64,000 nucleotides of DNA from an uncultured Bacilli bacterium (GTDB lineage: Bacteria; Bacillota_I; Bacilli_A; RF39; UBA660). The stretch spans positions 62,001 through 126,000 of the forward strand of contig CAKOHV010000001.1 of assembly GCA_934086145.1 (NCBI GenBank), given 5' to 3'. The notes below the pieces were generated by a model that made no database searches, was not told the origin of the DNA, and saw nothing but the letters and a program-made list of their open reading frames with translations. This document shows positions 8,727 to 19,500 of the stretch, piece by piece; position 1 is the first letter of the stretch; every line of letters starts with the position of its first letter. The translations under genes were made by a program, and so were the position numbers.

Positions 8727-9608
8727 ATGAATGTTATAGGTACTTTAGAAAAAGAATTGAAAGATCATATTTGGACACCTGATGAAATAGCTCGTTATCT
8801 TTATATAAGAAGTGGTGAATTATTTTCTTATGATCCACGCTATTTCTATGCCGATGATGATTTAGAAACGGAAATTTTTGAACGGAAAATTGATTTAGAA
8901 AACGTTACTGATTTCCGTGTTGTTTGCGCTAGTTGGTCTAGTCAAGTTTATGTTCCGTTATTAACTGAATTGGCTAAAATACCTGCTAAGGTCCTTAGAT
9001 ACGGTAGTCATTGCTTAGTTGAGACCCCAAAAATAATAGGCGATGCTTGTATAAAAAATGACTTAGCTCGTATCAAAATGCGCCTTAATACCGAAGGTTA
9101 TACCAATCTTAGCTATGAACAGATTGATTTAGTCGACACTGATCGCCGTATCCAATATATCGAAAACTACTACGCAACCTACAAAATTAATGCCATCGCT
9201 CAAACACTCCGAAGTGAATTTATGCGTATAAATAACATCGTTGATAGTCAATGCATTAACCCAAGTACTCTTTTTGCTTACAAAATTGCCAAATTAAAAA
9301 AATTACTTGCTACCTTTCCACTTGTAACAAGATATAATGATATTACTTTTATGATTAATTACCTTGTTCGTAAACTCTTTACCATCGATGAACGTACGCG
9401 CGTTAGGGAATCTGAATTGTACGACAAAAGGTACGAAGATTGGAATTTTGCTAAAATATTTTACTTCACCTTACCAAATGGTTGTGTCATCCACTATATC
9501 TTATCTAAGAAAAATGGTCTTTATACCTTTGAACAAGCTGACTATCAAGATATTCATAATCTCTTAAATGCTTATTCTCGTGGTGGCAATGAAATAGCAT
9601 TGCATTAA
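8727..9608 (+). CDS. transglutaminase-like protein (tentative), tandem copy 1
   Basis: 293 residues, no signal peptide. The N-terminal third contains ARYLYIRSGELFSYDPR (22-38), then a Cys in VVCASW (C67), a His in GSHC (H95) and an Asp in IGDAC (D106), each followed by typical beta-strand sequence and the segment NDLARIKM. This Cys-His-Asp order and spacing resembles a transglutaminase/papain-like fold, and the triad is kept in the neighbouring paralogue. The C-terminal half (about 130-293) is not recognised. The gene is preceded by an AGGGGG ribosome site and its own promoter. Function unknown; the fold assignment is inference. Confidence 0.6.
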   Translation: MNVIGTLEKELKDHIWTPDEIARYLYIRSGELFSYDPRYFYADDDLETEIFERKIDLENVTDFRVVCASWSSQVYVPLLTELAKIPAKVLRYGSHCLVETPKIIGDACIKNDLARIKMRLNTEGYTNLSYEQIDLVDTDRRIQYIENYYATYKINAIAQTLRSEFMRINNIVDSQCINPSTLFAYKIAKLKKLLATFPLVTRYNDITFMINYLVRKLFTIDERTRVRESELYDKRYEDWNFAKIFYFTLPNGCVIHYILSKKNGLYTFEQADYQDIHNLLNAYSRGGNEIALH

Positions 9609-9642
9609 AAAGACTAAATTAATTGAATTTTCTTATTATAAT

Positions 9643-9695
9643 CCTAAGTTTGATAGCTTCTTGCTAAAAAATTTTGCTATCCCTTTGTTTATAAG
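9643..9695. mobile_element. truncated left end of the MITE-like element
   Basis: Starts CCTAAGTTTGATAGCTT and ends near CCCTTTGTTTATAAG, which aligns with the left 53 bases of the element at 3699. As there, it begins directly after TATAAT. The corresponding position behind the second paralogue (after 10731) continues without the element, giving an empty-site comparison. No right end is seen. Confidence 0.55.
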
Positions 9696-9725
9696 ACTTT
9701 GAAAAATTTTATATTTCTAAAAAAA

Positions 9726-9753
9726 TTGACTTAATTAAAATATCCTATATAAT
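9726..9753 (+). promoter_or_regulatory. promoter of second tandem paralogue
   Basis: TTGACT (9726-9731), 16-base spacer, TATAAT (9748-9753). The sequence from here to the ATG is a near copy of the region before 8727. Confidence 0.7.
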
Positions 9754-9805
9754 AGTAAACCGACAAATAAAAAACATTTTTTGTATAAAAAGGGGGAACC
9801 AAAAA

Positions 9806-10696
9806 ATGAATGTTATAGCTACTTTAGAAAAAGAATTAAAAGATTGTATTTGGACACCTGATGAAATAGCTCGTTATCTTTATATAAGAAGTGGGGAATT
9901 ATTTTCCTATGATCCACGCTATTTCTATGCCGATGATGATTTAAAAAGGGAAATTTTAAATCGTAAAATCGACTTAGAAAATGTTACTGATTTCCGTGTT
10001 GTTTGCACTAGTTGGGCTAGTCAAGTTTATGTTCCATTAGTAATTGAGCTAGCTAAATTACCAGCTAAGGTTGTTAGCTTTAGCGGTCATAGTTATGCTG
10101 AGATTCCGAATATATCTGCTGATGCTTGTAGGCTAAATGACTTGGCTCGTATCAAAATGCGTCTTAATACTGAAGGTTATATCAAACCTGGTGATCATTC
10201 ATTTGACCAGACTACCTTAGTCGACATTGATCGCCGTATTCAATATATCGAAAACTACTATGCAACATACAAAATTAATGCCATCGCTCAAACACTCCGA
10301 AGTGAATTTATGCGCATCAATAATATCGTTGATAGCCATCGCCTTGACCAAAGTAAACTTTATGCTTACAAAATTGCCAAGTTAAAAACATTACTTGCCA
10401 CTTTTCCGCTTGTAACAAGCTATGATGATATTGATTTTGCCATTAATTACCTTGGTCGTAAACTATTTACCCTCGATGAACGTACAAGCATTACAACCTG
10501 CGAATTATACGACGAAAGATACGAAGATTGGAACTTTGCTAAAATATATTGCTTCAACTTATCAAATCGTTATGTCATTTATTATATCTTATCTAAGAAA
10601 AATGGTTTTTATACCTTTGAACAAGCTGATTATCAAGGTATACATAATCTCTTAGATGCTTATCCCCGTGGTGGCGATGAAATAGCTTTGCATTAA
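9806..10696 (+). CDS. transglutaminase-like protein (tentative), tandem copy 2
   Basis: 296 residues, a close paralogue of the protein encoded at 8727. C67, H95 and D106 are all conserved although the residues around them differ (VVCTSW, SGHSY, SADAC), which supports a selected catalytic site. The first 45 residues and a central block at about 150-180 are nearly identical between copies, while 90-130 and the C-terminus are more diverged. Promoter, leader and 3' flank were duplicated along with the gene. The role is unknown. Confidence 0.6.
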   Translation: MNVIATLEKELKDCIWTPDEIARYLYIRSGELFSYDPRYFYADDDLKREILNRKIDLENVTDFRVVCTSWASQVYVPLVIELAKLPAKVVSFSGHSYAEIPNISADACRLNDLARIKMRLNTEGYIKPGDHSFDQTTLVDIDRRIQYIENYYATYKINAIAQTLRSEFMRINNIVDSHRLDQSKLYAYKIAKLKTLLATFPLVTSYDDIDFAINYLGRKLFTLDERTSITTCELYDERYEDWNFAKIYCFNLSNRYVIYYILSKKNGFYTFEQADYQGIHNLLDAYPRGGDEIALH

Positions 10697-10775
10697 AAAA
10701 ACTAAATTAATTGACTTGTCTTACTATAATAGATAAAATATATGATATACTTTGTAATAAAAAAGGAGGAAAAAT

Positions 10776-11624
10776 ATGCAAGAAATAATTTGTGATACTT
10801 TAGTGGATACTGCTCGTTTAGTTCCTTTTTTATTCCTTTCGTTTATAGTAATTGAACTACTGGAACATAAGCTAAGCACTAAAACCAATAATATTTTATT
10901 AAAATCAGGAAAACTTGGTCCTTTATTAGGTAGTATCTTAGGAATGATTCCTCAATGTGGTTTTTCTGTTGTCGCTACCAATCTTTACATTACGCGTATA
11001 ATTTCCCTAGGAACTTTAATTGCTATTTATCTATCAACGAGTGATGAGATGCTCCCAATTCTCTTATCAGAAAAAGCTCCTTTCAAAGATATCGCCTTAA
11101 TCCTTCTAATTAAATTTGGTGTTGCTTTAATAGTTGGTTACCTAATTAATCTCTTCTATAAAAAGAAACCTGAAGAACATGAACACTATGATATATGTCA
11201 TGAAGAACATTGCGGTTGCGAACATGAACATCACTTAATTCAATCAAGTATGATTCATACTGCCAAAACCTTAGTATACTTACTTCTAATAACTTTTATC
11301 ATCAATGTTATCTTCAACTACTTTGGTAGTCCTTACTTGAGCAAAATCTTCCTTAAAGATTCTCCATTTGGACCATTTATTACTAGTTTAATTGGTTTAA
11401 TCCCTAGCTGTGGCTCAAGTATCATGTTAACAGAACTATATTTAAAAGGTGCTATCAGCTTATCATCAGTTATATCTGGGTTACTAACTGGTAGTGGAAT
11501 AGCTATTTTAATCCTTTTTAAATCAAATAAAAACTTTAAAGAAAATATGAAAATTTTGGCCATTATTTACAGTACAGGCGTTCTTACTGGCTTAATAATT
11601 CACATCCTAACAAGTATTTTTTAA
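10776..11624 (+). CDS. putative heavy-metal/arsenic efflux permease (ArsP_2-like, PF11449)
   Basis: 282-residue polytopic membrane protein with two homologous halves. Each half has a re-entrant-like GMIPQCGFS / GLIPSCGSS motif (near residues 64 and 208) followed by TxLYxxxxISLGT / TELYLKGAISLSS, the pattern of the putative 10-TM heavy-metal exporter family. Between the halves lies a cytosolic-type loop at about 130-155 rich in His, Cys and Glu (HEHYDICHEEHCGCEHEH), suited to metal binding. An AAGGAGG ribosome site precedes the ATG. The substrate is not deducible; arsenite, manganese and zinc have been suggested for relatives. Confidence 0.75.
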   Translation: MQEIICDTLVDTARLVPFLFLSFIVIELLEHKLSTKTNNILLKSGKLGPLLGSILGMIPQCGFSVVATNLYITRIISLGTLIAIYLSTSDEMLPILLSEKAPFKDIALILLIKFGVALIVGYLINLFYKKKPEEHEHYDICHEEHCGCEHEHHLIQSSMIHTAKTLVYLLLITFIINVIFNYFGSPYLSKIFLKDSPFGPFITSLIGLIPSCGSSIMLTELYLKGAISLSSVISGLLTGSGIAILILFKSNKNFKENMKILAIIYSTGVLTGLIIHILTSIF

Positions 11625-11638
11625 CATACTTGTTTTTG
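11610..11638 (+). terminator. intrinsic terminator
   Basis: ACAAGTAT (11610-11617) pairs with ATACTTGT (11626-11633) around the stop codon, followed by a T-rich tract. Confidence 0.7.
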
Positions 11639-11684
11639 TTTGCTTCTCTTTTCCAAAAAGATGGTTCAATTTAAATAAAAAGTA

Positions 11685-11693
11685 TGTTATAAT
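11685..11693 (+). promoter_or_regulatory. extended -10 promoter, giant prepilin 1
   Basis: TGTTATAAT followed by TTTCGATAGGATAGGAG. The same layout (TATGnTATAAT, then a TAGGATAG/GATAGAATAG block, then the ribosome site) precedes all three giant prepilin genes, suggesting common control. Confidence 0.65.
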
Positions 11694-11719
11694 TTTCGAT
11701 AGGATAGGAGAGTTTTATA

Positions 11720-14700
11720 GTGAATAAAAAAGGTTTTACATTAGTAGAACTACTAGCTGTCATAGCCATTTTAGGTATCTTATCGGTCGTAGCTATCGGC
11801 GCTTATAGTGGTGTAACTAATCGTTCAAAACAAAAAGCCTATGAATCCAAAGTTTCCCAAATTGAAACTTCGGCTGCCAAATGGGCTCGTGAAAATAATA
11901 TTGACCGTACAACATCAGTTTCTGTTAATAAACTAGTCGTTGAAGGCTACTTAACAGCCGATGAAGCTACGGAAAATGGTTTATCAACTATCAAAAATCC
12001 TGTTAATAACGAAAATATGATTTGTAAGATGGTTGAAATAACTTATAAGAATGGTGAAATCCAAACAAAATTTGATGCAACTAAAAACAATTGTAGCTTA
12101 GCTGAACAAGCCTTAAATGATACCCAAATAAAAGTTGTGGCCTATCAAAAAGGTGTGGCTGGGGCATCTGCGGCAATAAGTCCTAACTCAAACAATGCTT
12201 TAGCATGGACTAACAAAGCCTTAACTTTGGTTGTTTCAAGTGATACTTACAAAGATGAAGCCCAAAATTCTAAGGAATCAAATCCAGTTGTTGCCGTATC
12301 TTTTGACTTTAATGGTAGTACAACGGAAAAGACCATCGTCATCGATAATGCTAATCCATCAAATAAAAAATCTAATGTTTATACTGGTACTACTTATCTT
12401 GATGATACAACGACTTATTACAATACTTTCAATGTTGATGCCGCTGTTATCCTTGATAGTAATGTTGTTGTTTCATATCGTTTCAAAGATGGATCAACTA
12501 AATCTCGTACCATCAATGTTCGTATCGATAAAGAAGAAGCAACAGCTTCCGTTATTGCTACATCAGATTGGGTTACAGCCACCCAAAAAGTTATCGTTAA
12601 ACTAGATGATGGTAATGGTAGTGGTGCTCGTCGCTTCTACGTTGGTGTTGGCAATGCTTATAACGATCCTGGAGTTCAAAAAGTTGACTTATGTGGTGCC
12701 AATGGTAAAAATTGTAAATATGAAAAAGAATACAATGCTCCAAGTGTTGGGGAATACAACATTTGGACTGAAGATATGGTTGGTAATATTTCCGTCCAAC
12801 CTAAAAATAAAATATCAGTCAATAACGTCGATACTTCTACACCATCATGTAACTTCGATAATATCGGAACTATGGGTCAAAATAATTGGTATGTAACCGA
12901 TGTTACACCACGTATGCGTACAAGCGTCGCTGGTAATAGTGGATTATACTTTGGTATTTCTAAAACCCAAAATGGTAAAGATAATCCTAACTATTCTAAT
13001 TACGTAGGTTATGGTAGTGTAGGTATCAGTCAAGCGGCCAAACTAAGTGATACTAAGGGTCAAGATTACACTTGTTACGTTAAATCACTGGCTGGTACCA
13101 AGGCCCAAAAGAAAACTAATATCAAAGTCGATACAACCCCACCAACTATTACCGTATCACCAACTAATCAATCTAGTAGTTACGTTAAAGAAAAAACTAT
13201 TACGATTAAAGCCCGTGACACGATCAGTGGTTTAGGTAAAAATAGTCGTATAGAATACGCTTGGAGTACTGATAGCAATAACGAACCATCTACTTGGCAG
13301 ACAGTTGCACTTCCAGGAACTGACTATACTGGCGAAAATGGTCCAACTGATGAAAAAACAGTGACCATAACCGCCAAAGGAATGACCGGTGTTTACTACC
13401 TTTGGATCAAAGAAGGAACTATTTCTGATGCCGCCGGAAACACTAGTCAAGGCCTACAAGGCAAATCAGCCCGCTACGGACCATATAAATTTGATAACAC
13501 GCCCCCTTCTTGTGAGCTTCAAGCTGATGGTACTGTCGGTGATAACTCTTGGTATACAAGCAATGTCACTATAAGCTTTAAAACGCATAGTGATAATGAT
13601 AGTGGCGTTAAAAACTATGGTATAAGTAGTACAACCGGTTCTAAAACCGCTTCCTTAACTAGTGATACAAGTTCTAAAACTTATACTGGTTACATTGAAG
13701 ATAACGCCGGTAATAAGAGCTCTTGTAGTATTACAGTCAAAAGAGATGCCACTAAACCAAGTTGTTCTTTACAAGCCGTTGGAACAAAAGGCGAAAATGA
13801 TTGGTATACAAGTGATATCACTGTTAAATTTAAAACTTCAACAGACGCTATGAGTGGTCTTGCTAAAAAAGGTATTGATAATATAGCTAATGCTGAAACA
13901 CTTCATGTTACTAATGACAATACCGGTACAAAATATACTGGTTATGTTAAAGATAATGCTGGTAATATTGGAACCTGTGCAGCTTCTTATAAAATCGACC
14001 AAACGCCACCTAGTTGTAGTTTAAAAACATCTGGTACTAATGGTGATAATGGTTGGTTTAAAAGTAATGTTACTGTTGAAGTAGCAACTCACACGGATGC
14101 TACAAGTGGTGTTGATGGCTATGGCTTAAGCACTAGTGGGGCAAACTATACTACTACTAAACTAGTTCAAAAAGATGATACATCCGGTGTAAAATATACT
14201 GGTTATATCAAAGATAAAGCCGGTAATAAGGCTACTTGTGGTCCGGTAACAGTTAAAAAAGATACTAAAGCTCCATCATGTAAATTACAAGCTAGTGGAA
14301 CGCTTGGTAACAATGGCTGGTATAAAAGCAATATTGTTATTTCTTTTAAATCTCCAACAGATGCGACTAGTGGAATTGCTGCCAAAGGTATAGGTGGCTT
14401 TGATAAAGCTGATACCCTAACTGTTGACTATAGTACAAGTGGAACAACTTACTATGGCTTTATTAAAGACAATGCTGGTAATCAAGCAATATGTAATGCA
14501 GTATACAAAGTTGATAAAACTGTTCCAACTTGTTCAATTACAGCTAGTGGATCTTATGGCTGGAATAGTTGGTACAATTCAGATGTTGAAATTTCATTGA
14601 AGAGTAGTGGAACAGATTGGCCAAGTGGTATTAAAAGTTATGGAATAGGTAGTACAACAGGTGCTACAAGCGCTAAATTGACTACTGATACTAAATCTAA

Positions 14701-15583
14701 AACATATACAGGATATATTGAGGATGAAGCTGGTAATATAGGATCATGTGCCGTTACCGTTAAAAGAGATACTACACCACCTTCTTGTACATTAAGCAAG
14801 ACTTGTACAAACTCGGGCGAAAATGGTTGGTGTAAATCAAATGTTGGTATTAAATTTAGTTCTACCTATGATGCTATGAGTGGGGTAGATGGTTATGGTA
14901 TAGGTGGCTATTATAACTATCCAAGAGAAAAAACACTAGATTACGACTCTGGAGCCAATGGTGTAACATATATTGGATATATTGCCGATAAAGCTGGTAA
15001 TACAAGTTCATGTTATACAACAGCTTATCGTGATACAATTCCTCCAGCATCATCAATATGTTCATCTGGCTTTAGAGTAAGTGGAACATCTGGTAATTCC
15101 GGCTGGTACCGTTCCAGCGTAACATTAACTTCTACTAGTAGTGATGTTAATTATTTCAAGGTAAATGGAGCAAGTACAAAGTATTATTCTACTTATACAA
15201 TGTCTAGTGATGGTAGCCATTCCGCTGCTATAACAATTTATGATGATGCTGGAAATAGTACTACTTGTCCGACAAAATATTTTTCAATCGATAAAACATA
15301 CCCAACCCTTTGGGTTTCCAATGCTGATAATGGTTGTCCTGCCGGCGTAAATAAAACTTACCGAACCGGTAATGTTTACGATGCCACAAGTGGATTATCA
15401 AAAGCTGATTCTTCTTACCTTATAGGTGCGGATCTTGAACATGCCGCTTACAAATCGCCAGTAACTCCAAATGGAGCCCATTCTGGAAAAGAAGGCTTTT
15501 GCTCAGGAATTGGATCGTTGTATGCATCATGGACTCTTTGTGATATTGCAGGTAATTGTACTTATGATTCAGGTTCATGGTAG
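11720..15583 (+). CDS. giant prepilin-like protein with Ig-like Cys repeats, copy 1
   Basis: 1287 residues. It begins with a class III (type IV prepilin) signal: a KK-rich leader, cleavage after G5, then FTLVE with Glu at +5 and a hydrophobic helix. Residues to about 125 resemble a minor-pilin helix and head; 140-370 form a conserved region shared with two paralogues. From about 370 follow some ten modules of 85-100 residues, most starting P-S/T-C and containing a GxNxWYxS motif, DxxSGV, YTGYIxDxAGN and a second Cys near the end. They look like Ig-like domains with one disulfide each. A C-terminal cap carries EGFCSG and CDxAGNC. There is no LPXTG motif or C-terminal helix. GTG start after a GGAGAG ribosome site. 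Likely an extracellular fibre or adhesin held by its pilin helix; that role is inferred. Confidence 0.8.
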   Translation: MNKKGFTLVELLAVIAILGILSVVAIGAYSGVTNRSKQKAYESKVSQIETSAAKWARENNIDRTTSVSVNKLVVEGYLTADEATENGLSTIKNPVNNENMICKMVEITYKNGEIQTKFDATKNNCSLAEQALNDTQIKVVAYQKGVAGASAAISPNSNNALAWTNKALTLVVSSDTYKDEAQNSKESNPVVAVSFDFNGSTTEKTIVIDNANPSNKKSNVYTGTTYLDDTTTYYNTFNVDAAVILDSNVVVSYRFKDGSTKSRTINVRIDKEEATASVIATSDWVTATQKVIVKLDDGNGSGARRFYVGVGNAYNDPGVQKVDLCGANGKNCKYEKEYNAPSVGEYNIWTEDMVGNISVQPKNKISVNNVDTSTPSCNFDNIGTMGQNNWYVTDVTPRMRTSVAGNSGLYFGISKTQNGKDNPNYSNYVGYGSVGISQAAKLSDTKGQDYTCYVKSLAGTKAQKKTNIKVDTTPPTITVSPTNQSSSYVKEKTITIKARDTISGLGKNSRIEYAWSTDSNNEPSTWQTVALPGTDYTGENGPTDEKTVTITAKGMTGVYYLWIKEGTISDAAGNTSQGLQGKSARYGPYKFDNTPPSCELQADGTVGDNSWYTSNVTISFKTHSDNDSGVKNYGISSTTGSKTASLTSDTSSKTYTGYIEDNAGNKSSCSITVKRDATKPSCSLQAVGTKGENDWYTSDITVKFKTSTDAMSGLAKKGIDNIANAETLHVTNDNTGTKYTGYVKDNAGNIGTCAASYKIDQTPPSCSLKTSGTNGDNGWFKSNVTVEVATHTDATSGVDGYGLSTSGANYTTTKLVQKDDTSGVKYTGYIKDKAGNKATCGPVTVKKDTKAPSCKLQASGTLGNNGWYKSNIVISFKSPTDATSGIAAKGIGGFDKADTLTVDYSTSGTTYYGFIKDNAGNQAICNAVYKVDKTVPTCSITASGSYGWNSWYNSDVEISLKSSGTDWPSGIKSYGIGSTTGATSAKLTTDTKSKTYTGYIEDEAGNIGSCAVTVKRDTTPPSCTLSKTCTNSGENGWCKSNVGIKFSSTYDAMSGVDGYGIGGYYNYPREKTLDYDSGANGVTYIGYIADKAGNTSSCYTTAYRDTIPPASSICSSGFRVSGTSGNSGWYRSSVTLTSTSSDVNYFKVNGASTKYYSTYTMSSDGSHSAAITIYDDAGNSTTCPTKYFSIDKTYPTLWVSNADNGCPAGVNKTYRTGNVYDATSGLSKADSSYLIGADLEHAAYKSPVTPNGAHSGKEGFCSGIGSLYASWTLCDIAGNCTYDSGSW

Positions 15584-15598
15584 AATAGAGGAGATAAA

Positions 15599-16399
15599 AT
15601 GAAAAAAGATAAGAAAAAAATAATTATAATAAGCTTAATTGCTGTTGCAGTTATTGCTTTAATTGTTATCATCGTTGTAGCTTGCTTACCTAAAAAAAAT
15701 AAAACAGAAGACAAAAAGCAGGACGAAGCTCCAATTTACACACCAGAAATTGCTGCTGCTCAATTAAAGGACTATGAAATAGGCAACTTTAAATTTCATG
15801 ATATAAAAGTTCTTCCTGCTTGTGCTAAAGAAGAAGAGTGCTTTTTAGCTAATAGCTACTTTAGACAAATCAGTTATAAAGAAGATAATGCCGTAATTAA
15901 TGAAGCTTTAACAACTATCAATAATAAAACTAATGAATATTATGATCGTATAAATGCTCCAGAAAATACAAAATCATGTGACAAATATGTTAGAAATCTA
16001 TACTATAAACCATCTGTTGAAACTTTTGAAAATGACCAATACATTAGTATTGCTGTTTCTAATAATCTTGGAGCACTATGTGATGCCAAATCTCTTTATG
16101 AAGATGGTGAATATTACATCTATAGTAAAGAAAGTCAAACAATGCTAACTAAAGAAGAAATATTAACTTCTTTCAATCTAACAGAAGCTGATATTCTTAG
16201 CAAAATTAATAAATACTATAAAAAAGATACTTTAGCTGATTTAGATTACAATATCTTTATTAGTGTAACTGGGGAATTAAAAATAACATTCCTTGGCGAT
16301 GATGGTCGTTATTATATTACTCTTCAAGAATTGTATAAAGAAAGTCAAGATGATCAAAAAAATCAAAGTAGTGGTCTTACCGATATTGATTTTGAATAG
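15599..16399 (+). CDS. membrane-anchored extracellular protein, 266 aa
   Basis: Not recognised with confidence. A Lys-rich N-terminus and one hydrophobic helix at about 8-29 anchor a polar extracellular domain. The domain pattern (paired Cys near 80, 'NAVINEALTTINNKTNEYY', then 'QYISIAVSNN') is reminiscent of DUF3298/RsiV-type domains, but this is a weak impression. The gene starts 16 bases after the stop of giant prepilin 1 behind a GAGGAG ribosome site, so the two are an operon, and an intrinsic terminator follows. It may assist export, assembly or anchoring of the prepilin protein; that is context inference only. Confidence 0.65.
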   Translation: MKKDKKKIIIISLIAVAVIALIVIIVVACLPKKNKTEDKKQDEAPIYTPEIAAAQLKDYEIGNFKFHDIKVLPACAKEEECFLANSYFRQISYKEDNAVINEALTTINNKTNEYYDRINAPENTKSCDKYVRNLYYKPSVETFENDQYISIAVSNNLGALCDAKSLYEDGEYYIYSKESQTMLTKEEILTSFNLTEADILSKINKYYKKDTLADLDYNIFISVTGELKITFLGDDGRYYITLQELYKESQDDQKNQSSGLTDIDFE

Positions 16400-16406
16400 T
16401 GAACTT

Positions 16407-16440
16407 CTTAAGCTTACACCTAAAAGTGTAGGCTTTTTTT
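16407..16440 (+). terminator. intrinsic terminator
   Basis: The stem formed by AAGCTTACAC and GTGTAGGCTT is followed by a run of T. It closes the operon of giant prepilin 1 and the 266-aa membrane protein. Confidence 0.8.
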
Positions 16441-16566
16441 AATACTTTTACACTTTAAAATTTTAATTTTTTTCTTAACTAAGCCCTTTAAAATCGAGGA
16501 CTTTTAAAAGAAGAAAATTAAAATTCAACAAAAATGAAAAAGATATCACAAATTTATAAAAATGTA

Positions 16567-16575
16567 TGGTATAAT
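16567..16575 (+). promoter_or_regulatory. extended -10 promoter, giant prepilin 2
   Basis: TGGTATAAT followed by TCTCGATAGAATAGAGG, closely matching the block before giant prepilin 1. Confidence 0.65.
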
Positions 16576-16599
16576 TCTCGATAGAATAGAGGCGTTTAT

Positions 16600-19500
16600 A
16601 TGCATAATAAAAAAGGTTTTACATTAGTTGAATTATTAGCTGTTGTAGCCATTCTTGGTATATTATCCATTGTTGCTATCGGTGCTTATAGTGGCATAAC
16701 CAATAGATCAAAACAAAAAGCCTATGAATCTAAAGTTTCGCAAATCGAAACATCAGCTGCTAAATGGGCTCGTGAAAACAATATTGATCGTACAACTTCC
16801 ATTTCTGTTAACAAACTGGTTGTTGAAGGTTACTTAACGGCTGATGAAGCAACTGAAAATGGTTTATCAACTATCAAAAATCCTGTTAATAACGAAAATA
16901 TGATTTGTAAGATGGTTGAAATAACTTATAAAAATGGTGAGATTCAAACCAAATTTATTGATAATAAAAATAATTGTACGCTTGCTGAGCAAGCTCTAAA
17001 TGATACGAAGATAAAAGTTGTTGCGTACCAAAAAGGGGTTACGGGAGCATCTGCTGCTTTAAGTCCTAATTCAAACAATGCCTTAGCATGGACAAACAAA
17101 GCCTTAACTTTAGTTGTTTCTAGTGATAATTATAAAGATGAAGCCCAAAATAGTCGTGAAACCAATCCTATTGTTTCAGTATCCTTCGATTTTAATGGTA
17201 ATACAACTGAAAAAAATGTTGTCATTGATAGTACTAATCCTTCTAAAAAGAAGTCTAATGTTTATACAGGTAACACCTATATTGATAATATTGATGCTTA
17301 TTACAATGTTTTCAACGTTGATGCAACTGTCATTCTTGATAGTAACGTAGTTGTTTCATACCGCTTTAAAGATGGTTCAACTAAATCACGTACTATCAAC
17401 GTTCGTATTGATAAAGAAGAAGCAACCGCTTCCGTTATTGCTACATCAGATTGGGTTACAGCCACCCAAAAAGTAATCGTTAAACTAGACGATGGTAATG
17501 GTAGTGGTGCGCGTCGCTTCTATGTTGGCGTTGGTAATTCTTACAATGCACCAGGCGTTAATAAAGTTGAATTATGTGATGCCAACGGCAAAAATTGTAA
17601 ATATGAAAAAGAATACAATGCTCCAAGTGTTGGAGAATACAACATTTGGACTGAAGATATGGTTGGTAATATTTCCGTCCAACCTAAAAATAAAATCTCA
17701 GTCAATAACGTCGATACTTCTACACCATCATGTAACTTCGATAATATCGGAACTATGGGTCAAGGCAACTGGTATATAACTGATGTTATCCCACGTATGC
17801 GTACAAGCGTCGCTGGTAATAGTGGTTTATACTTTGGTATTTCTAAAATTCAAAATGGTAAAGATAATCCTAATTATTCTAATTACGTTGGGTATGGTAG
17901 TATAGGTATCAGCCAAGCTGCTAAATTAAGTGATACTAAGGGTCAAGATTATATTTGTTATGTAAAATCATTAGCGGGTACAAAAACCCAGAAGAAAACT
18001 AATATTAAAGTTGATACAATTCCACCAACTATTACCATATCACCAACTAATCAATCTAGTAGTTATGTTAAAGAAAAAACTATTACAATTAAAGCTCGTG
18101 ATACTATTAGTGGTTTAGGTAAAAATAGTCGTGTAGAATATGCTTGGAGTACCGACAGCAATAACGAACCATCTACTTGGCAAACGGTTGCTCTTCCAGG
18201 AACTGACTATACTGGGGAAAATGGTCCAACTGATGAAAAATCAGTAACCATAACCGCTAAAGGTATGACTGGTGTTTACTACCTTTGGATTAAAAAAGGA
18301 ACAATTTCTGATGCTGCTGGTAATGCTAGTGAAGGCTCTCAAGGCAAATCAGTAAGATATGGTCCTTTCAAATTTGATAACACACCACCTTCTTGTGAAT
18401 TGCAAGCTGCTGGTACTATCGGTGATAACGCTTGGTATACAAGCAATGTCACTATAAGCTTTAAAACGCATAGTGATAATGATAGTGGCGTTAAAAACTA
18501 TGGTTTAAGTAGTATAACGGGTTCTAAAACCGCTTCCTTAACTAGTGATATAAGTTCTAAAACTTATACTGGTTACATTGAAGATAACGCCGGTAATAAG
18601 AGTTCTTGTAGTATTACAGTTAAAAGAGATGCTACTAAACCAACTTGTTCTTTAGAAGCTAAAGGAACCAAAGGCACAAATAATTGGTTTACTAGTGATA
18701 TCACGGTCAAATTTAAAACATCAACTGATGCTATGAGCGGCCTCGTAAGAAAAGGAATAAATAGTATCAATAATGCTGATACACTACGGGTTACAACTGA
18801 CAACACTGGTACAAAATATATTGGTTATGTTAAAGATAATGCGGGAAATGTCGGAACCTGTGAAGCAACTTACAAGATTGATAAAACAGCTCCTACATGT
18901 GCCCTTAAAGTTACAGGAAATCTTGGTGATAATGGTTGGTATAAGAGTAATACTACGATTACAGTTGATACTCATACTGATGCCACAAGTGGTGTCGATG
19001 GTTATGGTTTAAGTACCAATGGTTCAATTAATTATACCAATACTTACCTCACTCAGACTCTTGATACCAAAGGTGTAATATACACTGGTTATATTAAAGA
19101 TAAAGCTGGTAATACGGCAACTTGTGGCCCAGTAACTATTAAAAAGGATAGTAAAGCTCCATCATGTCAATTACAGGCTTCTGGTACTAAAGGCGAAGAC
19201 AATTGGTATGTAACTAACGTTAACGTTAGTTTCAAAGCTCCATCAGACGCCACAAGTGGTATTGCCAAAAAAGGTATTGGTGGTTTTGATAATGCTGATA
19301 CTCTTACCATAAATTATGATACAACTGGTACAACATATTATGGTTTTATTAAAGATAATGCTGGTAACTCAGCGATTTGTAATGCTACTTATAAAGTCGA
19401 TAGAACTAAACCAACATGTTCATTAAAAACAAGTGGTACAGCTGGTGAAAATGGTTGGTACCGAGGCGATGTTGCTGTCGAATTCGCTAGTTATAATGAT

